Position numbers and translations under genes: made by a program | Source: Acidovorax radicis | GTDB lineage: Bacteria > Pseudomonadota > Gammaproteobacteria > Burkholderiales > Burkholderiaceae_C | Direction of reading: 5' to 3' | Assembly (NCBI RefSeq): GCF_020510705.1 | Contig: NZ_CP075184.1 | Location: 4,479,001 to 4,543,000 of the forward strand | DNA: 64,000 bases | Shown: one piece after another, positions 9,972 to 20,895 of the stretch | How positions within the stretch are numbered: position 1 is the stretch's first letter | How the letters are laid out: each line of letters opens with the position of its first letter | Notes under the pieces: generated by a model | The model's input: only the letters and a program-made list of their open reading frames with translations | The model's database searches: none | What the model was told of the DNA's origin: nothing

Positions 9972-10129
9972 TTCAATATTCCCAACTTGCACCAGAAGAC
10001 AACGGCCCCAGAGAACTTCTCAAGGGCTGCAGATCAGCCAGTCAGTCTTGGGCCCGTCGTCCGCACCGCAAACCATTTGCAGCACTTCCCGCTGGGCAGA
10101 AACTTCACGTAGGAAACGCGAAGCCCTCG

Positions 10130-10158
10130 ATTATTGCCAAAAGCTTTTGGGAAGTCAA
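10130..10158 (-). promoter_or_regulatory. strong sigma70-type promoter of the spc operon
   Basis: Minus-strand -35 TTGACT (10153-10158) and -10 AATAAT (10130-10135) are separated by exactly 17 bp. The spacer holds a 14-bp perfect palindrome, CCAAAAGCTTTTGG (10137-10150). The -35 begins only 9 bp after the glpD stop codon, so the ribosomal operon is started right behind an unrelated gene. Operator activity of the palindrome is inference. Confidence 0.8.
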
Positions 10159-10166
10159 GTGCTTCA

Positions 10167-11759
10167 TTACGCAGGCACATGCAAATACTGTTGCGCCAAC
10201 GCCAGAAAGGCGTCCAGTTGCGGGTCTGCGCCCAACTCTTCGCGCAAAACGTCTGCGACCGCAGGCGCCAGGGCGATGGCCTTGCGGGCGTCCAGGAACA
10301 ACAGCCGGGATCGGCGCGCCAGTACATCCTCCACCGTGCAGGCGTATTCGTAGCGGGCTGCAAACCGCACCATGGCCACAGTCAACCCACCCCCCAGATC
10401 AGTCTGCGCCCCGGGGATGCCCAGAACGGCCGCCGCGTCGCTGCCGTAGGAGTGCAACCCTTGCGCGTCGCTGATGCGGTGTTTGACCGCCTCTTTCGGG
10501 GTACCTACCAAGGGCAGGTGATTGGTGACACCGGCGGGCTTTTCAGGGAGCAGCCCGGTGCTGAAGCATTTTTGCAACACATCTTCCGCCATGGCGCGGT
10601 AAGTGGTCCATTTGCCGCCAGTAACCGTCACCAAACCGCTGCGGCTGCCCAGCACCGTGTGTTCGCGGCTGAGGCTTTTGGTGTTGTCGCCGTCATCGTC
10701 CTGCGGCTTGACCAAGGGGCGCAGGCCGACCCAGATGCTGCGAATGTCTTCGGCCTTGGGCGCGCGGGTGAGATAGCGCGCCGATTCTTCCAGAATGAAT
10801 TTGACCTCTTCGCTGAACGGCTGCGGCTCCCGCACGATGTCCTGGCGAGGACTGTCGGTGGTGCCCAGAATGAGCTTGCCCAGCCATGGCACAGCAAACA
10901 GAACGCGTCCATCGGCAGTTTTGGGCACCATCAGCGCGTGGTCGGACGGAAGAAATTCACGGTCTACCACGATGTGCACGCCCTGGCTTGGGGCCACGAT
11001 GGGCTTTACGGGTCGGCCGATGGCCTCGCCATCCATCTGGCGCAGGGTGTCTACCCATACGCCCGTGGCGTTGACCACGGTGCGGGCACACACCGTGAAC
11101 TGCTGGCCGGTGTCGGTGGCCTCGCACACAAAGCCGGCAACTTTCCCATCTTCATGCACCAGCGACTTGGCAGGGCAGTAGTTGACGACCAGCGCACCCA
11201 GGCTGGCGGCGGTTCGCGCCAGGGCCAGGGCCAGACGGGCATCGTCAAACTGGCCGTCCCAGTACTTCACGCCGCCCTTGAGCCCCTCGGTACGGGCAGT
11301 CGGAAGGCATTCCAGCGTGCGTGCGCGCCCCAGGAACTGGGTAGAGCCCAACCCGGCCTTGCCCGCCAGAGCGTCATACATCATGAGCCCGATGCCGTAG
11401 AACGGCGTCTCCCAAAAGCGGTAGGACGGCATCACAAACGGCAAGGGCTGCGCCAGATGGGGGGCGTTATGCAGCAGCGTTGTGCGCTCATGCAGCGCTT
11501 CGCGCACCAGTGCGATATTGCCTTGTGCCAGATAACGGACACCGCCGTGCACCAGCTTGGTGGCGCGGGACGAGGTGCCCTTGGCAAAGTCATGCGAATC
11601 CACCAAAACCACACTGAAGCCACGCGCCGCAGCATCCAGCGCCACCCCCAGGCCGGTTGCCCCTCCACCGATCACGGCGAGGTCATATTGGTGGGGCTGG
11701 GCAAGGCGGGCGAGAAGGTCGGCGCGCCGGGTAGGCAGGGGAGCGGAGGCAGTGGTCAT
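10167..11759 (-). CDS. glpD: FAD-dependent glycerol-3-phosphate dehydrogenase (aerobic)
   Basis: Oxidises sn-glycerol-3-phosphate to dihydroxyacetone phosphate at the inner membrane and passes electrons to quinone. 530 residues. The FAD dinucleotide motif near residue 30 is clear (YDLAVIGGGATGLGVALDAA), as are GTSSRATKLVHGGVRYL and GLVTVTGGKWTTYRAMAEDV. The ATG at 11757-11759 (MTTASAPLPTRR) is preferred to an upstream TTG ten codons earlier. It is 184 bp behind glpV, with a terminator and an operator-like repeat in between, so it is probably its own transcription unit. The spc operon promoter follows its stop immediately. Confidence 0.95.
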   Translation of the reverse strand: MTTASAPLPTRRADLLARLAQPHQYDLAVIGGGATGLGVALDAAARGFSVVLVDSHDFAKGTSSRATKLVHGGVRYLAQGNIALVREALHERTTLLHNAPHLAQPLPFVMPSYRFWETPFYGIGLMMYDALAGKAGLGSTQFLGRARTLECLPTARTEGLKGGVKYWDGQFDDARLALALARTAASLGALVVNYCPAKSLVHEDGKVAGFVCEATDTGQQFTVCARTVVNATGVWVDTLRQMDGEAIGRPVKPIVAPSQGVHIVVDREFLPSDHALMVPKTADGRVLFAVPWLGKLILGTTDSPRQDIVREPQPFSEEVKFILEESARYLTRAPKAEDIRSIWVGLRPLVKPQDDDGDNTKSLSREHTVLGSRSGLVTVTGGKWTTYRAMAEDVLQKCFSTGLLPEKPAGVTNHLPLVGTPKEAVKHRISDAQGLHSYGSDAAAVLGIPGAQTDLGGGLTVAMVRFAARYEYACTVEDVLARRSRLLFLDARKAIALAPAVADVLREELGADPQLDAFLALAQQYLHVPA

Positions 11760-11792
11760 GGGAAGGATTGTCCATGGACGGGGCAACAAATT

Positions 11793-11806
11793 AAGGGTTT
11801 ACCCTT
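11793..11806. promoter_or_regulatory. operator-like inverted repeat upstream of glpD
   Basis: AAGGGT-TT-ACCCTT, a 6-bp perfect inverted repeat 34 bp ahead of the glpD start, flanked by AATT on both sides. Its core GGTTTACCCTT recurs exactly at 18322-18332 in the glpS/glpR divergent region. The shared site in two glycerol-gene upstream regions suggests binding by GlpR; that is inference. Confidence 0.55.
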
Positions 11807-11872
11807 GAATTGTTGACATTTCCGGGATGAAATCCGCCCTTGGCCAACAGGCCCCGAGGACGGACTGGAGCG

Positions 11873-11909
11873 AAAAAGGCAGCCAGAGACCTTGTGGGTC
11901 CGGGCTGCC
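11873..11909 (-). terminator. intrinsic terminator behind glpV
   Basis: Minus-strand arms GGCAGCC (11903-11909) and GGCTGCC (11878-11884) pair perfectly and are followed by TTTTT (11877-11873). It begins 35 bp after the glpV stop and would end the importer transcript before glpD. Confidence 0.8.
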
Positions 11910-11943
11910 GAAAAACTGTCACAGCGCAACAGTCAGAGCGTTA

Positions 11944-13677
<1,734 letters not shown>

Positions 13678-13716
13678 TGCTGTCTCCTCAGATGGAACCC
13701 CCATGGTGGATGAACA

Positions 13717-13741
13717 CCGGCCCTGGGGGAAATCGGGCCGG
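13717..13741 (-). other. intergenic hairpin before glpV
   Basis: CCGGCCC pairs with GGGCCGG across an 11-base loop, 40 bp upstream of the glpV start and without a T-run. Such hairpins between membrane-component genes and a binding-protein gene often stabilise the downstream mRNA segment; that role here is inference. Confidence 0.45.
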
Positions 13742-13760
13742 CGCTTGTCATCATCAAAAA

Positions 13761-13780
13761 CAATAGCTGCTAGCGCTTAT
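13761..13780 (-). repeat. short dispersed repeat, family R2
   Basis: CAATAGCTGCTAGCGCTTAT, the reverse complement of the element found at 21780-21797 (AATAAGCGCTAGCAGCTATT) and close to the arms of the hairpin at 41228-41268. It lies between glpU and glpV. Confidence 0.6.
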
Positions 13781-13864
13781 CACTTCTAGGTTTTCTTTAA
13801 TATTTCGCATTGAAAACCATACACATCAAGCGCAAACCGCTATCTTTTTTATACTGCCTACCCG

Positions 13865-14173
13865 TCAACCCTTGCGCATCACCAGCGCCAGCACCGCCAT
13901 CGACAGCACAAAGCTGATCCATATCGACGGGTCTGCATCCAGGCTGAACCACTGGGCCAGCTTGCCGCTGATGCCCACAAAGATCAGATTCACATAGGCC
14001 GCAGAGAGCAGCCCGATGAACAGGCGATCGCCGCGTGTCGTCTCCAGAGGCAAGAATCCCTTGCGTATCACGGTGGGGGACTTAATCTCCCATACCGTCA
14101 TGCCGACCAGCATGAGCACGATGCAAATGAAGAACACCGCCACCGGCAGCGTCCAGGCCATCCAGTCAAACAT
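13865..14173 (-). CDS. glpU: small DUF2160-type membrane protein of the glycerol importer
   Basis: 102 residues with three hydrophobic segments (about 4-26, 50-70 and 82-98). It matches the small DUF2160 membrane proteins that sit between permease and binding-protein genes in glycerol ABC operons, the GlpU position; its biochemical role is not known. The ATG at 14171-14173 has AAGGA nine bases upstream. An ATG three codons earlier would sit directly against that same sequence and is less likely. Confidence 0.82.
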   Translation of the reverse strand: MFDWMAWTLPVAVFFICIVLMLVGMTVWEIKSPTVIRKGFLPLETTRGDRLFIGLLSAAYVNLIFVGISGKLAQWFSLDADPSIWISFVLSMAVLALVMRKG

Positions 14174-14227
14174 TTGAAGCATTCCTTTCCACTCGCGTGG
14201 CGTTAGATACCGCCAAAGCACGTCCCC

Positions 14228-14325
14228 ACTGGCACGCCCCAAGCCAGGGACGCCGAGCAAGGGCCGCACCGCAGCGAGGGCGTCGTCCCCCTGGAGGGGG
14301 AAGGCGCCGCAGGCGACTCAGGGGG
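14228..14325 (+). repeat. dispersed intergenic repeat R1, copy A
   Basis: About 98 bp running from ACTGGCACGCCCCAAGCCAG to GGCGACTCAGGGGG. It begins 4 nt after the glpQ stop when read on the glpQ strand (CCCCCTGAGTCGCC...). It shares its terminal blocks with copies at 20680-20815, 42953-43050 and 45245-45341. Internal GC-rich inverted repeats (CCCCCT / AGGGGG and GGCGCC) predict a stable RNA fold. Confidence 0.75.
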
Positions 14326-14329
14326 TGCA

Positions 14330-15134
14330 TCACACTCTTCCCATCGCAAAGCCTTTTGCGATGTAGTGGCGGACAAACCAGATCACGACAGCGCCGGGCA
14401 CGATGGTCAGCACCCCAGCGGCGGCCAGCGTCGCCCAGTCCATGCCCGACGCGCTCACGGTGCGCGTCATCGTGGCGACGATGGGCTTGGCGTTCACGCT
14501 GGTCAACGTGCGCGCCAGCAGCAGTTCCACCCAGCTGAACATGAAGCAAAAGAACGCCGCCACGCCCACACCCGCCTTGATGAGGGGCAGAAAAATCTGC
14601 ACGAAGAAGCGCGGAAAGCTGTAGCCGTCGATGTAGGCCGTCTCGTCGATCTCGCGCGGGATGCCGCTCATGAAACCTTCCAGAATCCACACCGCCAGCG
14701 GCACGTTGAACAGCAGGTGGGCCAGCGCCACCGCAATGTGCGTGTCCATCAGCCCCACCGTGGTGTACAGCTGAAAGAACGGCAGCAGGAACACAGCGGG
14801 CGGCGTCATGCGGTTGGTCAACAGCCAGAAGAACACATGCTTGTCACCCAGAAACTGGTAGCGGCTGAAAGCGTAGGCCGCAGGCAGCGCCACCGTGAGC
14901 GAGATCACCGTGTTGATGCCCACGTAGATCAGGCTGTTGACGTAGCCCGAGTACCAGGACTCGTCGGTGAAGATGGTCTTGTAGTTGTCCCAGGTGAAGT
15001 GCTGCGGAAAGAACGAGAAAGAAGACAGGATCTCCGCGTTCGTCTTGAAGCTCATGTTGACCATCCAGTAGATGGGCAGCACAGCGAACACCAGGTAAGC
15101 GATCAAAAACAGCGACCGCTTGTGAAAGCGCTTT

Positions 15135-15142
<8 letters not shown>
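14330..15142 (-). CDS. glpQ: glycerol ABC importer, permease 2 (MalG-like)
   Basis: 270 residues with six membrane segments. It has the inner-membrane permease EAA-loop region (SGIPREIDETAYIDGYSFPR) that contacts the ATPase. The ATG at 15140-15142 (MNEKRFHKRSLF) overlaps the end of glpP by 8 bp, so translation is probably coupled. It is followed within 4 nt by repeat R1 copy A and then glpU. Glycerol as the substrate is inferred from the surrounding genes. Confidence 0.88.
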
Positions 15143-16027
<885 letters not shown>

Positions 16028-16031
<4 letters not shown>

Positions 16032-17104
16032 GGCAAGAGCTCCTCGTTTTGATAGAAGCACGTGTGCTCACCAAGCACCTGCAGCCAGACAGCATCCCCC
16101 GCCGACGGAAGCCGCGTTTCGGGGTTGAAGCGCGCCTTGAGCGTGTGCTCGCCCACCTTGGCGGTAAGCATCAGATAGGTGCCGATGTCCTGCACCAGCG
16201 ACACCGTGCAGGGCAGCGCTCCGGCCTGCTCGGGCCGGGCAATGGCCAGGTATTCGGGCCGTATACCCACCTGCAAGCCGCCTTCGGGCAGCGCACGATC
16301 TGCGGGAGAGGTGAGTCGATGGCCAGCCACCGACAGCGCTGCACCATCGCGCTGCGCGGGCAGGAAGTTCATACCTGGCGATCCGATGAAATGGCCCACA
16401 AACACGTGCGCCGGGCGCTCGAACAGCGCGTCGGCCGAGCCCACCTGCACCGCGCGGCCACGGGTCATCACCACCACCTGGTCGGCAAACGTGAGCGCCT
16501 CGACCTGGTCATGCGTCACGTAGATCAGGGTGAGCTTGAGCTCGTGGTGGATCTGCTTGAGCTTGCGCCGCAGCTGCCACTTGAGGTGCGGGTCGATCAC
16601 CGTGAGCGGCTCGTCGAACAGCACCGCTGCCACGTCAGAGCGCACCAGGCCGCGGCCCAGCGAGATCTTCTGCTTGGCATCGGCCGCCAGGCCCGCCGCG
16701 CGCTGGTTGAGCTGGCCGCTCATCTCCAGCATCTCGGCGATCTGGCCCACGCGCTGCTTGATCTGGTCTTCGGGCACCTTGCGGTTGCGTAGCGGGAACG
16801 CCAGGTTTTCGGCCACCGTCATGGTGTCGTAGATCACGGGGAACTGGAACACCTGGGCAATGTTGCGCTCTTGCGGGCTGGCGCGCGTCACGTCGCGGCC
16901 ATCGAACAGCACCTTGCCGTGCGAGGGCGCCAGCAGCCCCGACATGATGTTGAGCATGGTGGTCTTGCCGCAGCCCGAGGGGCCCAGCAGCGCATACGCA
17001 CCACCGTCCTCGAACTCCATCTTCAGGGGCAGCAACGCGTAGTCGCTGTCTTGCTGCGGGTGGGGCTTGTACGAATGCGCCAGGTCCAGACTGATGCGGG
17101 CCAT
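16028..17104 (-). CDS. glpT: glycerol ABC importer ATPase with degenerate signature motif
   Basis: 358 residues from the ATG at 17102-17104, preceded by AAGGAGG. The Walker A motif is canonical (GPSGCGKTT, 41-49), as are Walker B (AVLFDE, 160-165) and the switch His (YVTHDQVEA, His198). The ABC signature is not: the LSGGQ position reads LAADAKQ near 139-145, and the D-loop region reads VIDPHLKW. A C-terminal regulatory domain follows residue 240. GlpS has the opposite set of changes, so GlpT probably pairs with it to make one active ATP site. Confidence 0.88.
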
Positions 17105-17105
17105 G

Positions 17106-18197
17106 TCAGCGCCCTCCTTGTGCAGTAGCGGGCCGTGCAGGCGCCCACGCCAGTTGGCCGTCGGCACCAAACACGTAGGCCTGGGCGGGGTCCAGGTGCA
17201 GCGTGATGGGCGCACCCAGTTCAAAGTAATGCACACCGGTCAGCTGCGCCACCAGGTCGCCCCAGGGCGTGGCCGCGTGCACAAAGGTGTCGGAGCCCGA
17301 GATTTCGGCCAGCTCGACCACGCCACCCACGCTGACGTCGCCCGGGCGGGCCACCACGCGCAGCGCACTGGCGCGCACGCCTACCGTGAGCCCGGCCGCC
17401 GTGGCCACACCTTGCGGCAGATGCACGGCCAGCTCCACCCCGCCCTGCAGGCGCACCCCGGCAGGGGCCGCCGAGGCAGCAATGAGGTTCATCGGGGGGT
17501 CGCTGAAAGCGCGCGCCACACGCAGCGAATTGGGGGCATGGAACACCTCGGCCGTGGGGCCGTACTGCAGCAACTGGCCTTCATCGAGCACAGCGGTGTA
17601 GCCACCCAGCAGCAGGGCCTCGCCCGGCTCGGTGGTGGCATAGACCACCGTGGACTGACCGGCTGCAAACAGCTGGGTCAACTCCTCGCGCAACTCTTCG
17701 CGCAGCTTGTAGTCCAGGTTCACCAGGGGCTCGTCCAGCAGCATCAGCGGCGCACCCTTGGCCAGGGCGCGGGCCAGCGCCACGCGCTGCTGCTGCCCAC
17801 CTGAAAGTTCGGCTGGATAGCGGTCCAGAAACATGTCGATGTGCAGGCGGCTCGCGATCTCACGCACCCGGGCGTCAATGTTTTTTTCGCCGCGCAGCTT
17901 CAGGGGCGATGCAATGTTGGCCGCCACCTTCATCGAGGGGTAGTTGATGAACTGCTGGTACACCATGGCCACATTGCGATCGCGCACGGGCATGCCTGTC
18001 ACATCCACGCCATCAACCTTGACGGTGCCCGAGGTGGGCGTATCCAGCCCGGCCATGATGCGCATCAGGCTGGTCTTGCCCGCCTGCGTGGCACCCAGCA
18101 GCACCGTGACGGCGCCGCTCTGGAGCGCCAGGCTCATGTCATACAGCCAGGTCTGCGCCCCCACCTTCTTGCTGATGCTGTCCAATGCCAGCTGCAT
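17106..18197 (-). CDS. glpS: glycerol ABC importer ATPase lacking the switch histidine
   Basis: 363 residues from the ATG at 18195-18197 (MQLALDSISKKVG). The signature LSGGQQQRVALARA (131-144) and Walker B LMLLDE (151-156) are canonical. Walker A reads GATQAGKTS (35-43), and the H-loop reads YATTEPGEA, with Thr189 where the catalytic His should be. It is the first gene of the importer operon, 1 bp before glpT, and starts divergently from glpR. Confidence 0.88.
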   Translation of the reverse strand: MQLALDSISKKVGAQTWLYDMSLALQSGAVTVLLGATQAGKTSLMRIMAGLDTPTSGTVKVDGVDVTGMPVRDRNVAMVYQQFINYPSMKVAANIASPLKLRGEKNIDARVREIASRLHIDMFLDRYPAELSGGQQQRVALARALAKGAPLMLLDEPLVNLDYKLREELREELTQLFAAGQSTVVYATTEPGEALLLGGYTAVLDEGQLLQYGPTAEVFHAPNSLRVARAFSDPPMNLIAASAAPAGVRLQGGVELAVHLPQGVATAAGLTVGVRASALRVVARPGDVSVGGVVELAEISGSDTFVHAATPWGDLVAQLTGVHYFELGAPITLHLDPAQAYVFGADGQLAWAPARPATAQGGR

Positions 18198-18389
18198 CAC
18201 GCAACCTTTCTTTGTCGCCCTTGGGCCTGATGAATGGGACGCCACTGCCTTGTCGGACACAGCAGGCCCTCTCGTTTTCGATTGTGTTCATTTTTGTTCT
18301 TTTTTGATCGTATTTAATCAAGGTTTACCCTTAACAGGTTCCTTTTTGTTCGATTTAAAGTATCTCTACCCTATAGCCGATTGATTCGC
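18198..18389. promoter_or_regulatory. glpS/glpR divergent regulatory region
   Basis: A 192-bp AT-rich spacer holding both divergent starts. It contains TTAAGGGTAAACCTT on the minus strand (18320-18334), which shares an exact 11-bp core with the site before glpD. It also has several TGTTC or TTCGATT half-sites (around 18275-18300 and 18345-18356) that resemble DeoR/GlpR-type operator halves. No single promoter stands out; CTATAG near 18371 could be a -10 for glpR. Confidence 0.5.
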
Positions 18390-19154
18390 GTGAATACGAA
18401 CCCCCGACAACTGCTGCTTCTCGAAGAAGTCCGCGCGCGCAAGTCCGCCACGGTGGAACAACTGGCAGACACCCTGGGCGTGACGCTGCAGACCGTGCGC
18501 CGTGACGTGCAGCGCCTGGCAGAGTCCGGCCTGCTCACGCGCTTTCATGGTGGCGTGCGCGTGCCCAGCTCCACCGTGGAGAACCTGGCGCACACACAGC
18601 GCGAAACCCTGCATGCGGAGGGCAAGGCCCGCATTGCGCGCGCCGTGGCCGAACAGGTGCCCAACGACTGCTCGCTGATCCTGAACATCGGCACCACCAC
18701 CGAAGCCATCGCCAAGGCCCTGCTGCACCACCGGGGCCTGCGCGTCATCACCAACAACCTGAACGTCGCCGCCATCCTGTGCAGCAACCCCGAGTGCGAG
18801 GTCATCGTGGCCGGCGGCGTGGTGCGCCCGCGCGACCGGGGCATCGTGGGCGAAGCGGCGGTGGACTTCATTCGCCAGTTCAAGGTGGACATCGCGCTCA
18901 TCGGCATCTCGGGCATCGAGCCCGATGGCTCGCTGCGCGACTTTGACTACCGCGAGGTAAAGGTGGCCCAAACCATCATCGGCCAGGCCCGCGAGGTCTG
19001 GCTGGCCGCCGACCACAGCAAATTCAACCGCCCAGCCATGGTGCAACTGGCCACGCTCAATCAGATCGGGCGGCTGTTTACCGATGCGCCGCCGCCCGAG
19101 CCGTTTCCCGCTTTATTGCAAGACGCCGGAGTGATCTGCACCGTCGCCGCTTGA
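18390..19154 (+). CDS. glpR: DeoR-family repressor of the glycerol genes
   Basis: 254 residues from a GTG at 18390; a TTG three codons upstream is the alternative, and neither has a clear ribosome-binding site. The N-terminal winged helix-turn-helix is typical of DeoR proteins (VEQLADTLGVTLQTVRRDVQ, about 22-41). The C-terminal effector domain has LNIGTTTEAIAKAL and VVRPRDRGIVGEAAVDFI. In E. coli GlpR responds to glycerol-3-phosphate. Here it faces glpS and is 21 bp ahead of glpK, so it probably controls both arms. Confidence 0.9.
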   Translation: MNTNPRQLLLLEEVRARKSATVEQLADTLGVTLQTVRRDVQRLAESGLLTRFHGGVRVPSSTVENLAHTQRETLHAEGKARIARAVAEQVPNDCSLILNIGTTTEAIAKALLHHRGLRVITNNLNVAAILCSNPECEVIVAGGVVRPRDRGIVGEAAVDFIRQFKVDIALIGISGIEPDGSLRDFDYREVKVAQTIIGQAREVWLAADHSKFNRPAMVQLATLNQIGRLFTDAPPPEPFPALLQDAGVICTVAA

Positions 19155-19175
19155 ACCCCCAGAATTCTTTTGACC

Positions 19176-20669
19176 ATGACCTACCTGCTCGCACTCGACC
19201 AAGGCACCTCCAGCTCCCGCAGCATCGTTTTTGACGAACGCGGCCACATCGTGGCGCAGGCGCAGCTGGAGCTACCGCAGATCTACCCCCAGCCCGGCTG
19301 GGTGGAGCACGATCCGCTAGAGATCTGGCGCACCCAGCTGGCCACCGCGCGCGATGCGCTGGCCAAGGCAGGCATTGCCGCCAGCGCCGTGCGGGCGGTG
19401 GGCATCACCAACCAGCGCGAAACCACGGTGCTGTGGAACCGCCAAACCGGCCAGCCCGTGCACCACGCCATCGTGTGGCAAGACCGGCGTGCCGAACCCG
19501 CCTGCGCCCAATTGCGCGAGCAGGGCCACGCCGCCACCATCCAGGCCAAGACGGGCTTGCTAGTGGATGCCTACTTCTCCGGCACCAAACTGCAGTGGCT
19601 GCTGGACCACGTGCCCGGCGCGCGGGATGCGGCCGAACGCGGCGAACTAGCCTTTGGCACGGTGGACAGCTGGCTGATGTGGAAGCTGACCCACGGCCAG
19701 GTGCATGTGACGGACGTGAGCAATGCCGCACGCACCATGCTGTTCAACGTGCACACCAACCAGTGGGACGACGAACTGCTGGCGCTGCTGCGCATCCCCA
19801 AGGCGCTGCTGCCCGAGGTGTTGCCCTCGGCCGCCCACTTTGGCGACACAGCCGCCGACCTGCTGGGCCACCCCATCCGCATCGGCGGCGTGGCGGGCGA
19901 CCAGCAAAGCGCCCTCTTTGGCCAGGCCTGCTTCACGGCGGGCACGGCCAAGAACACCTATGGCACGGGCTGCTTCATGCTCATGCACACGGGCAGCACC
20001 TTTCAGACCAGCCAGAACGGCCTGCTCACGACCAGCGCAGCGCAGGCATCGGCCCGGCCCGAGTTCGCCATGGAAGGCTCGGTCTTTGTGGGCGGCGCGG
20101 TCGTGCAGTGGCTGCGCGACGGCCTGCGCGCCATCACCAACAGCAGCGAGGTCGAATCCCTGGCGCAGAGCGTGCCCGACTCGGGCGGCGTGATGATGGT
20201 GCCCGCCTTCACCGGCCTGGGCGCGCCCTACTGGAAGCCCGACGCACGCGGCACCATCACGGGCCTGACGCGCGGCAGCACCATTGCCCACATCGCCCGC
20301 GCGGCGCTCGAAAGCATTGCCTACCAAAGCGCCGCCCTGCTGCTGGCCATGAGCCGCGACGCCGTGGCTGCGGGCGGAGCCCCGGTGACCGAGCTGCGCG
20401 TGGACGGCGGTGCGTGCATCAACGATTTGCTCATGCAGTTCCAGGCCGACCTGCTGGGCATTCCGGTGGTGCGCCCGGCCGTCATCGAGACCACGGCGCT
20501 GGGTGCGGCCTATCTGGCAGGGCTGTCGAGCGGCGTGTACCGCAGCACCGACGAGCTCTCGCAGCTCTGGCGCGCCGACCGGCGGTTTGTGCCCACACTC
20601 AGCAGCGCCCGCGTGCAGGAGTTGATGGCGAATTGGGAGCACGCCGTGCGCCAGGCCACGGCAGAGTGA
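19176..20669 (+). CDS. glpK: glycerol kinase
   Basis: Phosphorylates glycerol with ATP to sn-glycerol-3-phosphate, trapping it in the cell. 497 residues from the ATG at 19176 ([20 protein letters not shown]), the FGGY N-terminal ATP-binding motif. The glycerol-binding region has [12 protein letters not shown], and the C-terminal domain has [12 protein letters not shown] and [18 protein letters not shown], the FGGY signature. It follows glpR by 21 bp and is followed after 10 bp by repeat R1 copy B. Confidence 0.96.
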   Translation: MTYLLALDQGTSSSRSIVFDERGHIVAQAQLELPQIYPQPGWVEHDPLEIWRTQLATARDALAKAGIAASAVRAVGITNQRETTVLWNRQTGQPVHHAIVWQDRRAEPACAQLREQGHAATIQAKTGLLVDAYFSGTKLQWLLDHVPGARDAAERGELAFGTVDSWLMWKLTHGQVHVTDVSNAARTMLFNVHTNQWDDELLALLRIPKALLPEVLPSAAHFGDTAADLLGHPIRIGGVAGDQQSALFGQACFTAGTAKNTYGTGCFMLMHTGSTFQTSQNGLLTTSAAQASARPEFAMEGSVFVGGAVVQWLRDGLRAITNSSEVESLAQSVPDSGGVMMVPAFTGLGAPYWKPDARGTITGLTRGSTIAHIARAALESIAYQSAALLLAMSRDAVAAGGAPVTELRVDGGACINDLLMQFQADLLGIPVVRPAVIETTALGAAYLAGLSSGVYRSTDELSQLWRADRRFVPTLSSARVQELMANWEHAVRQATAE

Positions 20670-20679
20670 AATAAGAACA

Positions 20680-20815
20680 CCCCCCTGAGTCGCCTTCGGC
20701 GCCTTCCCCCCGCTCTCGCGTCGCTGCGCGATGCGGACAGGGGGACGCTCCCAGCGCCCTTGCTTGAGAATGCTGGCGGCCCTTGCGCGGGAGCCCTGGC
20801 TTTGGCAGCGCCCGT
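20680..20815 (-). repeat. dispersed intergenic repeat R1, copy B
   Basis: Starts 10 bp after the glpK stop with CCCCCTGAGTCGCCTTCGGC on the plus strand, so it reads in the same sense relative to its upstream gene as copies A and C. It is longer than the others (about 136 bp), with extra sequence between the two end blocks. The far block (GCCAAAGCCAGGG on the minus strand) matches copies A and D. Confidence 0.7.
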
Positions 20816-20895
20816 TGCACGGGCCCTTGGGCCCCAATCACCGGCTTGATCAGCGCTACCATCGTGGCCCCTGTTGTTGCCACCTTGCACATCCC

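Noticed and set aside
9972..10129. A remnant of rpsQ in the rplN leader
   Set aside because: Translations of the leader in all minus-strand frames show no S17-like sequence.
14228..14325. R1 repeats as insertion sequences
   Set aside because: They are about 100 bp, code for nothing and have no matched terminal inverted repeats or target duplications that I can see; they fit intergenic structural repeats better.
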